DNA of 10,699 nt from Candidatus Heimdallarchaeota archaeon (lineage in GTDB: Archaea; Asgardarchaeota; Heimdallarchaeia; Heimdallarchaeales; Kariarchaeaceae). Made by a program: the position numbers and the translations under genes. The DNA is taken from contig WAMJ01000225.1 of NCBI GenBank assembly GCA_015522385.1, positions 1-10,699 of the forward strand, given 5' to 3'. The notes beneath the pieces are model-generated. The model had not been told where the DNA came from. It made no database searches and saw nothing but the letters and a program-made list of their open reading frames with translations. Below are positions 1 through 5,410 of this stretch, piece by piece (the first letter of the stretch is position 1; each line of letters begins with the position of its first letter).

Positions 1-365
1 TGGCCCAAGTCTCATCGTTCGCGGACGAGCAACCAATGGCCGTTGTCTTCACCAATCAGGTCATCGGTAACGTCAACAAGCCGTACAAGGACGCACCGTC
101 TGCGGTAGGTGGCCACATTATTGCCCATGCATCCACTCACCGTATCCAGCTCACACGAACCTCCGACTTCACTGACAAAGTACCGGTTCTTATGGCGACG
201 CTCATCGACTCACCGTACCTCCCGGAAGACTCTGCGAGATTCAAGATCACTGAGCTGGGGATTGTGGACGGTGACAACGAGACGACTCAGGAGTTCAAGG
301 ACTTCCTGCAGAAGATGCGAGAAAAAGCGAGAACATCGGTGGAGGCGGTTGCTGATGGCCACTGA
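1..365 (+). CDS. RadA/Rad51-family recombinase, C-terminal part (5' end outside window)
   Basis: This is the last 120 codons of a RecA/RadA-superfamily ATPase that would form filaments on single-stranded DNA and promote strand exchange or repair. The open frame runs off the left edge, so the Walker motifs are not visible. What is seen is typical of the RadA C-terminus: VVFTNQV (strand and loop of the core), then GGHIIAHASTHRIQL, then DSPYLPEDSARFKITELGI, matching the archaeal pattern of GGH, a hydrophobic strand, DSP-LPE and F-IT--GI. Canonical RadA usually ends close to the last motif, but here about 33 further charged residues follow, rich in E, K and R and probably helical. The segment between GGH and DSP is also unlike canonical RadA (a TRTSDF-type insert instead of a short K/R-rich loop). 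I therefore infer a RadA paralogue rather than the main RadA, but the N-terminus is needed to decide. Its stop lies inside the next gene, so the two are translationally coupled. Confidence 0.85.
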   Translation, partial: AQVSSFADEQPMAVVFTNQVIGNVNKPYKDAPSAVGGHIIAHASTHRIQLTRTSDFTDKVPVLMATLIDSPYLPEDSARFKITELGIVDGDNETTQEFKDFLQKMREKARTSVEAVADGH

Positions 366-606
366 AGGTGTGCGCAGGTTGAGATCCCTGATGGAGGAGA
401 AGTATGCTCCGTACATCAGAGGCAAGAGCTATAGGGATGCTTTTGACCGCATGCTCCAGATCCTCTCACGGGAGGAGTTCGACGACAGCAAGCTTGGCGA
501 TCAGGAAGTAATCTATCTCTTCTTCCAACTTGTTCTCCTCGATGGTTTCGATCGGATTGAACGATTGGAAAAGCGGTTGGGTATGCCCACAAGGAGGATG
601 TTCTGA
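355..606 (+). CDS. Small hypothetical protein coupled to radA-like gene
   Basis: This gene encodes 83 residues. The ATG at 355 overlaps the end of the radA-like gene by 11 nt and has a GGAGG at 341-345, nine bases upstream, so it is the clear start even though the frame stays open further upstream. The product is charged and probably all-helical: a basic N-terminal helix (EGVRRLRSLMEEKYAPY), a middle helical part, a hydrophobic stretch (VIYLFFQLVLLDGF) and a C-terminal ERLEKRLG helix that could be a short coiled coil. There is no catalytic motif, cysteine pair or signal peptide. The short hydrophobic run is not long enough for a convincing membrane span in such a charged protein and is more likely a helix packed in a dimer. 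I do not recognise the family. Position and overlap suggest co-expression with the recombinase and a possible accessory role, which is inference. Confidence 0.72.
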   Translation: MATEGVRRLRSLMEEKYAPYIRGKSYRDAFDRMLQILSREEFDDSKLGDQEVIYLFFQLVLLDGFDRIERLEKRLGMPTRRMF

Positions 607-852
607 GTGGGTAGAACTGTTCGTACCTACAGACAGAGGCTCAACGAGCTACGGAGGAAGTTCATCAAGATCAGCAAGGATCTCGTGCCACATCTTCCCA
701 TAGAGCGTCCATGGATCGCTGCTCACAGGTTGTCCGCACCTGGAAGCACCTTTCCTTGGCCTGACACTGCGATGGTGGCGACCATGAGCATGCTACTGGA
801 ATTTACCAAAGACATCGGGGACATCGAAAGGGTGGTAGTGAATGGAGATTGA
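607..852 (+). CDS. Small MGRT-type archaeal protein of unknown function
   Basis: This gene encodes 81 residues. The GTG start at 607 follows directly after the previous stop (604-606) and is preceded by GGAGG at 593-597, nine bases upstream, which supports it well. The N-terminus MGRTVRTYRQRLNELRRKF resembles a family of small archaeal proteins that begin MGRT followed by a Y/F-R motif and a basic amphipathic helix. Members are sometimes mislabelled as polymerase subunits, but their function is unknown to me. The second half contains a Pro/Trp-rich segment (HLPIERPWIAAHRL, then FPWPDTAMVATMSMLL), again like that family in ending with a hydrophobic helix after a P-D-A/M motif. The family match is from memory of the sequence pattern and should be treated as tentative. 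The stop overlaps the next start by 11 nt, so translation is coupled. Confidence 0.72.
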   Translation: MGRTVRTYRQRLNELRRKFIKISKDLVPHLPIERPWIAAHRLSAPGSTFPWPDTAMVATMSMLLEFTKDIGDIERVVVNGD

Positions 853-1117
853 GCTGAAGTTCCTCGACGAGAACAGGAACGTAGTTGAGGACTACGCCAG
901 AGAATATCTCTCACCTCTCCAGCAATCTCACTTTGAGAAGTTCATCGAGGTGCTCATCCTGCAGTCACTATCTGGAAACCAACCCGTACTTGACGAATAC
1001 GTAGAACGTCTCTCTCTCGATTCTAGTGAGCTGGCACGACTCAGGAAACAGAAGTTCAGATCAGTGGGGGAGCTTCTGAACAAGCGGTTATGGGACGTAG
1101 TGGAGGGATTACTCTGA
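842..1117 (+). CDS. Small acidic hypothetical protein in radA-like operon
   Basis: This gene encodes 91 residues. The ATG at 842 overlaps the previous gene by 11 nt and has a GGTGG at 831-835, six bases upstream. The product is acidic and looks mostly helical: an N-terminal strand-like MEIELKFLDE, a helix around YAREYLSPLQQSHFEKF, a hydrophobic IEVLILQSL, and a C-terminal basic helical stretch with RLRKQKFRSVGELL. There are no cysteines, no nucleotide-binding motif and no membrane segment. I do not recognise the family. Length, composition and tight coupling match the other small genes in this train, and the pattern of a hydrophobic helix flanked by charged helices recurs in its neighbours, so they may form heteromeric complexes. 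That last point is inference only. Confidence 0.7.
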   Translation: MEIELKFLDENRNVVEDYAREYLSPLQQSHFEKFIEVLILQSLSGNQPVLDEYVERLSLDSSELARLRKQKFRSVGELLNKRLWDVVEGLL

Positions 1118-1119
1118 AG

Positions 1120-1374
1120 GTGGACGTCCGTGGTGACCTCGTCGGAATACTCTCCCACCTCAGCGAGAAGTTAGGGATGAGTATGGAGGATATCATTTTG
1201 CAGACCATCTACTGCGAACATCCTCGGCTGTTTGAAAGGTTAGTGGGTGTGGATTCACTCAATCTTTTTGTGCAACTCGATGCGCAGCGATTTGAGTGGA
1301 TGGAGGCACTTCAGAAAAGTCACCAGATTCCCAACAGGGAGACTCTTGTCCGTGCGGTTCTAGGCCTCGACTGA
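1120..1374 (+). CDS. Small hypothetical protein, last gene of radA-like operon
   Basis: Two starts are possible. The ATG at 1090 gives 94 residues and a 28-nt overlap with the previous gene. The GTG at 1120 gives 84 residues, begins two bases after the previous stop, and has GGAGG at 1102-1106 upstream (13 bases, slightly long). I chose 1120 because the extra ten residues (MGRSGGITLK) look like read-through and the larger overlap is unlike the other junctions, but the choice is not secure. The product has VDVRGDLVGILSHLSEKLG, then a helical region with one Cys, then a basic-acidic C-terminus ending in NRETLVRAVLGLD. The ending resembles the helix-helix half of ribbon-helix-helix-like small proteins, but the match is too weak for a family call. 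The 3' end overlaps the convergent DUF2073 gene by 15 nt. Confidence 0.62.
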   Translation: MDVRGDLVGILSHLSEKLGMSMEDIILQTIYCEHPRLFERLVGVDSLNLFVQLDAQRFEWMEALQKSHQIPNRETLVRAVLGLD

Positions 1375-1725
1375 TTGTGCGACGGGGAATTTCACAGAGA
1401 CATCCCCTTGCTCGGAGTGATCGATCTGCGCGTTCCCGGGTGCAATGACCAGAAGAGTGCTGTCCTTTGTTTTTCCTCTGAAGAGACCTCCGACCTCTGT
1501 CCTTATGTTGATGAACTGCATCTTAATCCCGATGAAGGTCTTAGAAAACCTTACTAATCCCTGTGCGGTGAGCTCTAACCTCAGCGATGGTGTCAGAGGA
1601 TTCTCAAGGATGAGGACGTGCTCTTTCTCGACTCTATCAAAGATGAATTCAACAATCTGCTCATCGCTGAGGTTCTCCAATCGACCGCTGGGGATGAAAT
1701 CGATGGCATAACCCTGAATAGTCAT
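1360..1725 (-). CDS. DUF2073 / OapB-like protein, partner of Era-like GTPase
   Basis: This gene encodes 121 residues. It matches my recollection of the archaeal DUF2073 family, called OapB in haloarchaea, where it sits with a GTPase (OapA) and a zinc ribbon (OapC) near a replication origin. Recognisable features are the N-terminal IDFIPSGRLENLSDEQIV helix-strand region, a central EHVLILENPLTPSLRLELT segment, an IGIKMQFINIR strand followed by GGLFRGKTKDSTLLVIAPGNA. It is soluble, with no cysteines. The start is very well supported: the upstream GTPase stop and this ATG share one base (TAATG) and a strong GGAGGTG lies six bases upstream (1731-1738 on the plus strand reads as its complement), so it is translationally coupled to the GTPase. 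Its biochemical role is not known. It overlaps the tail of the convergent small gene by 15 nt. Confidence 0.82.
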   Translation of the reverse strand: MTIQGYAIDFIPSGRLENLSDEQIVEFIFDRVEKEHVLILENPLTPSLRLELTAQGLVRFSKTFIGIKMQFINIRTEVGGLFRGKTKDSTLLVIAPGNAQIDHSEQGDVSVKFPVAQSVEA

Positions 1726-2330
1726 TATGCCACCTCCGCAATGCTGGTGTAGAGATCGTTTATCCCCTCTCCCTTGAGGGCAGAAATTGGGATGACAGTG
1801 TGCTGTGGGAAAGTGCTCTTAATCAGCTCAGGTTTTGCTTCGGGCAGATCAGTCTTGTTAGCGACAATTATTGTCTTCTTCTTGTTCATCTCAAGGGTGC
1901 CCATGAGTGTCAGACTGACTTGATCGAATGGGGTCTTGGTCGCGTCCATCATAACGACTGCTACGTCGACCTCCTCGAGGAACTTGATCGCCTTGATGAT
2001 CCCAGCGGTGGCCTCCTTAGCCCTCTGCATTGCTTGATCCTCTGGAATACCTTGACCGACAAACTCTTTGTAGTCGATTGAGGTAGCAATACCAGGGGTA
2101 TCCACCAGTGTGAGGTCTAGCTTCTTGCCGTCGGTGTTGAAGTTCACATGTTCAAGTTTTATGATGTCCCTTGTTTCGTGAGCGATCTCTGATACGGCGC
2201 TCATATCCTGCCCCGTAAAGTCATTGGAGATCCGGTTGGCCAGGGTCGACTTACCGGTATTGACCTCACCGATAAGGCAGACCGAAGCCTGTTTGGTTTT
2301 ACTGAAGAATCGGGAGATGGATGTTAGCAT
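1725..2330 (-). CDS. Era-like small GTPase (OapA-like)
   Basis: This gene encodes 201 residues of a TRAFAC-class GTPase with all G motifs in order: G1 GEVNTGKS (21-28), a G2 threonine in HETRDI (about T53), G3 DTPG (77-80), G4 NKTD (158-161) and G5 SAL (183-185). It should bind and hydrolyse GTP. The segment between G1 and G2 (ANRISNDFTGQ, then SEIAHETR) is characteristic of the archaeal Era-like group that travels with DUF2073 and zinc-ribbon proteins. There is no KH RNA-binding domain, so it is not Era itself. The frame is open for 55 codons further upstream, but those encode an unconserved Pro/Arg/Tyr-rich stretch. I chose the ATG at 2330 because a TATA-like TTATATGA (2354-2361, read on the minus strand) is centred 27-28 nt upstream, fitting a leaderless mRNA. 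The alternative ATG at 2357 would lie inside that box. Confidence 0.9.
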   Translation of the reverse strand: MLTSISRFFSKTKQASVCLIGEVNTGKSTLANRISNDFTGQDMSAVSEIAHETRDIIKLEHVNFNTDGKKLDLTLVDTPGIATSIDYKEFVGQGIPEDQAMQRAKEATAGIIKAIKFLEEVDVAVVMMDATKTPFDQVSLTLMGTLEMNKKKTIIVANKTDLPEAKPELIKSTFPQHTVIPISALKGEGINDLYTSIAEVA

Positions 2331-2353
2331 CAAGAGGTGGTTGGTGGGGATTA

Positions 2354-2361
2354 TCATATAA
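2354..2361 (-). promoter_or_regulatory. TATA-like box for the GTPase-DUF2073 operon
   Basis: The minus strand reads TTATATGA, centred 27-28 nt upstream of the ATG at 2330, which fits an archaeal TATA box with transcription starting at or next to the start codon. No Shine-Dalgarno site is present before this ATG, which agrees with leaderless translation. Confidence 0.55.
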
Positions 2362-2412
2362 CTCTCTGAAATACTCTTGAAACATCTGGGTATGACGAGG
2401 CTCGACCAATAC

Positions 2413-2421
2413 GTTAAATAT
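2413..2421 (+). promoter_or_regulatory. TATA-like box for the zinc-ribbon/AK6/CxxCC operon
   Basis: GTTAAATAT is centred about 24 nt upstream of the ATG at 2441. No Shine-Dalgarno site lies in the gap, so the first gene is probably leaderless. The box sits 52 nt from the outer edge of the divergent GTPase promoter in a 110-nt shared intergenic region. Confidence 0.55.
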
Positions 2422-2440
2422 CTCCGCGGTCTATACTCAA

Positions 2441-2776
2441 ATGATGACCAAGGCGGTATGCAAATCCTGTGGTGCAGAATCGGATGATATAGCATCTTCG
2501 ATGTTCTACGGGTGCTCGGAATGCGGTGCCAAGCTCTTTTCCATTGTGAAAGAAGAGAAGGTAATCGAGCATATCGAGCCCGATGAACCTGTAAAGATGG
2601 ACGGGCAGGTGTCTATTAAGGTGAAGAGGACGGGGGAGTATCAGATCAACCTCTCGGCCCTTGCTAACAGAAGAGGGAAGAACTCCCCGATCATGGTTGA
2701 AGATGAGGAGGGAGTCGTCAGAGTGGTCTTTGATATGGATGCGGATAAGGATGAGAACGAGGGTAGTAGCGATTAA
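2441..2776 (+). CDS. Zinc-ribbon protein, DUF2072 / OapC-like
   Basis: This gene encodes 111 residues. The N-terminus holds two CxxC knuckles, C7/C10 and C25/C28, forming a zinc ribbon (CKSCG, then CSECGAKLF). After an acidic linker with Glu, Asp and Pro comes a C-terminal region, VSIKVKRTGEYQINLSAL, followed by SPIMVEDEEGVVRVVFD. The combination of the ribbon and a G-Y-INL-AL plus P-IV/MV-E-EGVV pattern is that of the archaeal DUF2072/OapC family. Homologues of this family sit with the Era-like GTPase and DUF2073 genes, which here lie on the other side of a divergent promoter. The start is the first of two adjacent ATGs, supported by the TATA box about 24 nt upstream. The acidic tail (DMDADKDENEGSSD) overlaps the AK6 gene by 26 nt. 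The likely role is nucleic-acid or partner binding through the ribbon; no activity is known to me. Confidence 0.84.
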   Translation: MMTKAVCKSCGAESDDIASSMFYGCSECGAKLFSIVKEEKVIEHIEPDEPVKMDGQVSIKVKRTGEYQINLSALANRRGKNSPIMVEDEEGVVRVVFDMDADKDENEGSSD

Positions 2777-3257
2777 CGGAACACCGGGGAGCGGAAAGAC
2801 CACAGTAGCTCAGATGCTCAAGAAGGAGGGGAGACAGGTCATCAATATCGGGGAATTTGCCAAAGAGCATGGGTGTGTCATCGAGTACGACGAGGAAAAT
2901 CAGTGCAATGTCATCGACGAGGATCTCATTGAGGAGAAGCTGAGGGAATACCTCAGCAATACGGATGGTACGGTGATCATCGAGAGCCACCTTGCGGATC
3001 TTGTACCTGAGGAACTCCTCGACCGATGTTTTGTCTTAGAGGTCAGGGTTCCTGACCTGATTACAAGGCTTGAGAAGAGGGGGTATTCCACTAAGAAGAT
3101 TGAGGACAACAAGCTCTCTGAGCTGATGAAGGACTGCTACATGAACTCGTTGGACGCGTTCGGAGAGGAGAGGGTGGAACTTGTTGCGCCAATGGAGATC
3201 GATGCGACCGTCAAACTGATAGAAGAGTACTTGGATGGTCTGGAGCGAGGTAGATAA
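2751..3257 (+). CDS. AK6/Fap7-type adenylate kinase/ATPase (ribosome biogenesis)
   Basis: This gene encodes 168 residues, the usual size for archaeal AK6/Fap7. These P-loop enzymes have adenylate kinase and ATPase activity and, in yeast and archaea, bind ribosomal protein uS11 during small-subunit maturation. Visible motifs are Walker A GTPGSGKT (10-17), the NIGEFAKE segment, the family signature VIDEDLIEEKL (54-64), the strand-loop VIIESHLADL (75-84), and the LEKRGYSTKKIEDN lid-like region (107-120) followed by an FGEERV motif. The short lid and the ESHLADL strand separate it from standard adenylate kinases. The ATG at 2751 puts four residues (MRTR) before the VVAING strand, as in homologues. 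An in-frame ATG at 2739 would add four residues (MRIR), and neither has a clear ribosome site. The gene overlaps the zinc-ribbon gene by 26 nt, so it is co-translated. Its stop is one base before the next start. Confidence 0.88.
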   Translation: MRTRVVAINGTPGSGKTTVAQMLKKEGRQVINIGEFAKEHGCVIEYDEENQCNVIDEDLIEEKLREYLSNTDGTVIIESHLADLVPEELLDRCFVLEVRVPDLITRLEKRGYSTKKIEDNKLSELMKDCYMNSLDAFGEERVELVAPMEIDATVKLIEEYLDGLERGR

Positions 3258-3258
3258 G

Positions 3259-3885
3259 ATGGTAGATCCAATTGACATTGAGAAGGAGATCATAGAGCTC
3301 GACGAGGAGGCCAAGAAGCAGAAACTCCTCGAAGAAAAACTCAAGAAGGAGGAGGAAGAACGCCGAAGGATTGAGGAAGAGCTTCGCAAGAGGGAGGAGG
3401 AGAGAGAAAAAAGGAGGCTTTCTCGTCCGTCGGACTTCGATGAGGACTTCATCATCCCCCTCGTAGAGAATTCGGGTGTAGCGGTCAGATGCCTGTTCAG
3501 GGACTGTCACCAGTGCTGTCTTGAGACGGAGATGCTTCTCACAACCGATGATCTCGCAAAGTTGATCGATGCGGGATACAGCCCTGAGGATTTCTGCTAT
3601 ACTCCAAGGGAAGCGGATGGTTTCTGGCAATTGAAGAATGTCGACGGAAGGTGCTATTTCCTCTCGGAAAGCGGGAAGTGCACGGTCTATCCGATCCGAC
3701 CTGAGGGGTGCAGACTGTACCCCCTAATTCTGACTCTGGACACAAATGAAGTAGTCGTGGATGACGATTGCCGTGAACAGGAGTGGTTCGAGAAGCAGGT
3801 CTATGAGAGGCAACAGGTGATGGAGGTTCACAACCTTGTATCTACGTTGCTGCTTGAGCGAGAAGACGTTACCTTTGAAGATTGA
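3259..3885 (+). CDS. CxxCxxCC (YkgJ-like) cysteine-cluster protein with N-terminal coiled coil
   Basis: This gene encodes 208 residues. Residues 5-55 are an almost pure E/K/R stretch, a strongly predicted charged coiled coil or single alpha-helix. The rest is a YkgJ/UPF0153-type cysteine cluster: C78-x4-C83-x2-C86-C87, then C113, then GRCYFL (C132), GKCTVYPIRPEGC (C141, C151) and C171. The pattern of a first C...CxxCC group, a GxCxFL motif and a C-x-V-Y-x-x-R-P-xx-C-R-x-Y-P motif is that of the family, which is thought to bind zinc or an iron-sulfur cluster. Its activity is not established. The ATG at 3259 is one base after the AK6 stop, with GAGG at 3247-3250 upstream. Longer readings starting at 3235 would run inside AK6. 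It is the third gene of the operon with the zinc ribbon and AK6, and its 3' end overlaps the convergent cofC by 17 nt. Confidence 0.84.
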   Translation: MVDPIDIEKEIIELDEEAKKQKLLEEKLKKEEEERRRIEEELRKREEEREKRRLSRPSDFDEDFIIPLVENSGVAVRCLFRDCHQCCLETEMLLTTDDLAKLIDAGYSPEDFCYTPREADGFWQLKNVDGRCYFLSESGKCTVYPIRPEGCRLYPLILTLDTNEVVVDDDCREQEWFEKQVYERQQVMEVHNLVSTLLLEREDVTFED

Positions 3886-4444
3886 ACCCCCAAAATTCGT
3901 AGTCCTCCATGGTATCCATATCCCTCTGTATCTCCTGAATTATATGGGTGGCAAAAGCTGAGTGCTCCTTATCTAGAAGCTCTACAAACTTGGTGTAAGA
4001 AGACTCCCCTAAAGCATCCTGTTCCCAGAACCGTCGCTCAAGGATGGCGAATGCCGTACCGTTGTCAAAGGTGGGGACGAGTACTTGGGAGAAGAGGGAA
4101 CTCACCCGTCCGATCTTCTCGAAGGTTTCCTCCCTTATCTGAGGAAGATCAGGCATCAGCAGTGCAACGTGTTTACTGATGAGTGATTTAACTGCACCGG
4201 CCACTGCTTTATTAAGGGATTGACCGTCATCCAAGATAACCCGATAACCATTGCGCTTCATTCGGGCTGCCAGCTCTCCGTCAGATGTAAGAATGATGAT
4301 GTCGTAGTCCTTCCGTGGTACTGCACGTAGTGCCCTACTTAGCAATTCTTCTACGAGGTTATTCACCAAACTGTCATCGAGGTCTTTTCTCAACCTGCTC
4401 ATCGCAGAGTGGACGCCACGGATGGGAATGAGTAGCGGGATCAT
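3869..4444 (-). CDS. cofC: CofC, 2-phospho-L-lactate guanylyltransferase (F420 synthesis)
   Basis: This gene encodes 191 residues with a nucleotidyltransferase fold. CofC activates 2-phospho-L-lactate (or phosphoenolpyruvate or 3-phosphoglycerate in some organisms) with GTP to give the diphosphate donor used by CofD. Visible features are the N-terminal IPIRGVHSAMSRL (6-18), corresponding to the family IPVK...aKSRL nucleotide loop; DDGQSLNKAVAGA (72-84), matching the D-G-x-x-LN-A motif; LMPDLPQI (96-103), matching the ADLP metal/substrate motif; an NGT motif at 128-130 where the family has GGTN; and a C-terminal DMDTMEDY like the family DxDT--D. Odd points: Arg replaces the usual Lys of PVK, and the LLxADLP region reads LLMPDLP. 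The ATG at 4444 shares a base with the cofD stop (TGATG) and has GGAGGT six bases upstream. A GTG one codon earlier is possible but worse placed. Confidence 0.82.
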   Translation of the reverse strand: MIPLLIPIRGVHSAMSRLRKDLDDSLVNNLVEELLSRALRAVPRKDYDIIILTSDGELAARMKRNGYRVILDDGQSLNKAVAGAVKSLISKHVALLMPDLPQIREETFEKIGRVSSLFSQVLVPTFDNGTAFAILERRFWEQDALGESSYTKFVELLDKEHSAFATHIIQEIQRDMDTMEDYEFWGFNLQR

Positions 4445-5379
4445 CACAGTACCTCCATCAGGAACTGCGCCATTCTTTCCTTGTCCTGCATCGTCGCGAG
4501 GGTTATATCCGTGAATATGGGCTCAATACCAAAGTCCTTCACCAACTGAGCTTGCGAGCGATCTGCTTCGTCCAGAACCAGCCGTGCACAGAAGTCTTTG
4601 TAGTTCTTCACCAACCCCTCAATTGATGCACCCATACCCACTGCATCCATCAGTTTTGAGGTGGGTCCAGAGAATGCCTTTGAGCTGATGATTGGTGAGA
4701 TTGCTGTCACTCTCTCCCTCTTATCAACCAGTTTATCCCTTATCTCCTCTACGGAAAGGATTGGTCCTATACTTGTGACGGGGTTGCTCGGTCCAATGAT
4801 AATGTTCTTGGACGCTGACAATGTTTTGAAGACGTATGGGGTGATATGAGCATCTTTAGATCCAACAAATTCCACACGCTCAACATCAATCTCGGTATGG
4901 TACCTCACAAAGTATTCTTGGAAGTGATAGCTATTCCCCTCCTTGTCATGGAGAGTCGTTGTGACCTTTTCATTACTCATGGGATAGATCTTTGCTCGAA
5001 TCCCCCACTGCTCCATAAGTAGGTTGGTGACATCGGAGAGTGAATCCCCCCTTTTCATGAGGTGATTCCTGAAGATGTGAAGCGCCAGATCCTTGTCCCC
5101 GATGAGAAACCATGTGTCCAAATAGTCAGAGGGGGTGAAGGTTCTGAGTTCTTCTAGCATCCTGAAGGTCTCGTCCTTCCTCCCCCAGAACTTCTCCGTA
5201 TCAAGCAGGTCGGCGAAGAGGTAGAGGACAGTGTCGAGGTCTGGCGAGACCAAGAGTGAGTTCCAGTAGTAGTCGTCCCCGGTGTTGCAGACTACCTCAA
5301 GCTTGGAGTCGTCGACAATCTTCCTGAATCCTTGGAGTAGCTTGGGAGTGCCTGTACCTCCCGAGAGAAATGTATACAC
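4444..5379 (-). CDS. cofD: CofD, 2-phospho-L-lactate transferase (F420-0 synthase)
   Basis: This gene encodes 311 residues, the usual family size. CofD transfers the phospholactyl (or phosphoenolpyruvyl) group from the guanylylated donor made by CofC to the deazaflavin Fo, giving F420-0 or its dehydro form. Motifs in order are SGGTGTPKL (6-14, donor binding), NTGDD (32-36), GDKDLALHI (94-102), RGDSLSDVT (110-118), GPSNP (196-200, highly conserved) and SGPTSKLM (237-244). It is soluble and complete. The start is a GTG at 5379, placing the SGGTGT motif five residues from the N-terminus as in homologues. A TATA-like box (5401-5409) is centred 26 nt upstream, so the transcript is likely leaderless. 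The gene overlaps cofC by one base and the two form an operon. Fo synthase and CofE genes are not in the window. Confidence 0.93.
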   Translation of the reverse strand: MYTFLSGGTGTPKLLQGFRKIVDDSKLEVVCNTGDDYYWNSLLVSPDLDTVLYLFADLLDTEKFWGRKDETFRMLEELRTFTPSDYLDTWFLIGDKDLALHIFRNHLMKRGDSLSDVTNLLMEQWGIRAKIYPMSNEKVTTTLHDKEGNSYHFQEYFVRYHTEIDVERVEFVGSKDAHITPYVFKTLSASKNIIIGPSNPVTSIGPILSVEEIRDKLVDKRERVTAISPIISSKAFSGPTSKLMDAVGMGASIEGLVKNYKDFCARLVLDEADRSQAQLVKDFGIEPIFTDITLATMQDKERMAQFLMEVL

Positions 5380-5400
5380 ATCGAGAAACTGTAGTCTTGG

Positions 5401-5409
5401 TTAATATCT
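5401..5409 (-). promoter_or_regulatory. TATA-like box for cofD-cofC
   Basis: The minus strand reads AGATATTAA, centred about 26 nt upstream of the GTG start of cofD at 5379. It lies in the 31-nt gap between the MBL-fold gene and cofD, so cofDC has its own promoter although the gene upstream is on the same strand. Confidence 0.5.
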
Positions 5410-5410
5410 G

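Noticed and set aside
109..354. Upstream extension of the small gene at 355 through the radA-like coding region
   Set aside because: It overlaps radA in another frame, is Arg/Ser-rich in the way of shadow frames, and the ATG at 355 has a good Shine-Dalgarno site.
1..1374. The radA-like and small-gene train as part of a provirus
   Set aside because: No integrase, capsid, terminase or att-like repeats are visible, and base use is similar to the flanking housekeeping genes.
1445..1711. Plus-strand frame opposite the DUF2073 gene
   Set aside because: It is antisense to a recognisable, coupled gene with a strong Shine-Dalgarno site and shows no domain of its own.
2331..2495. N-terminal extension of the GTPase
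   Set aside because: The extra residues would overlap the zinc-ribbon gene and its promoter and do not resemble GTPase N-termini. A TATA box sits right for the ATG at 2330.
3036..3630. Minus-strand open frames opposite the AK6 and CxxCxxCC genes
   Set aside because: They are low-complexity Ser/Leu/Phe-rich readings of the complement of the E/K/R coiled coil, with no family match and no promoter.
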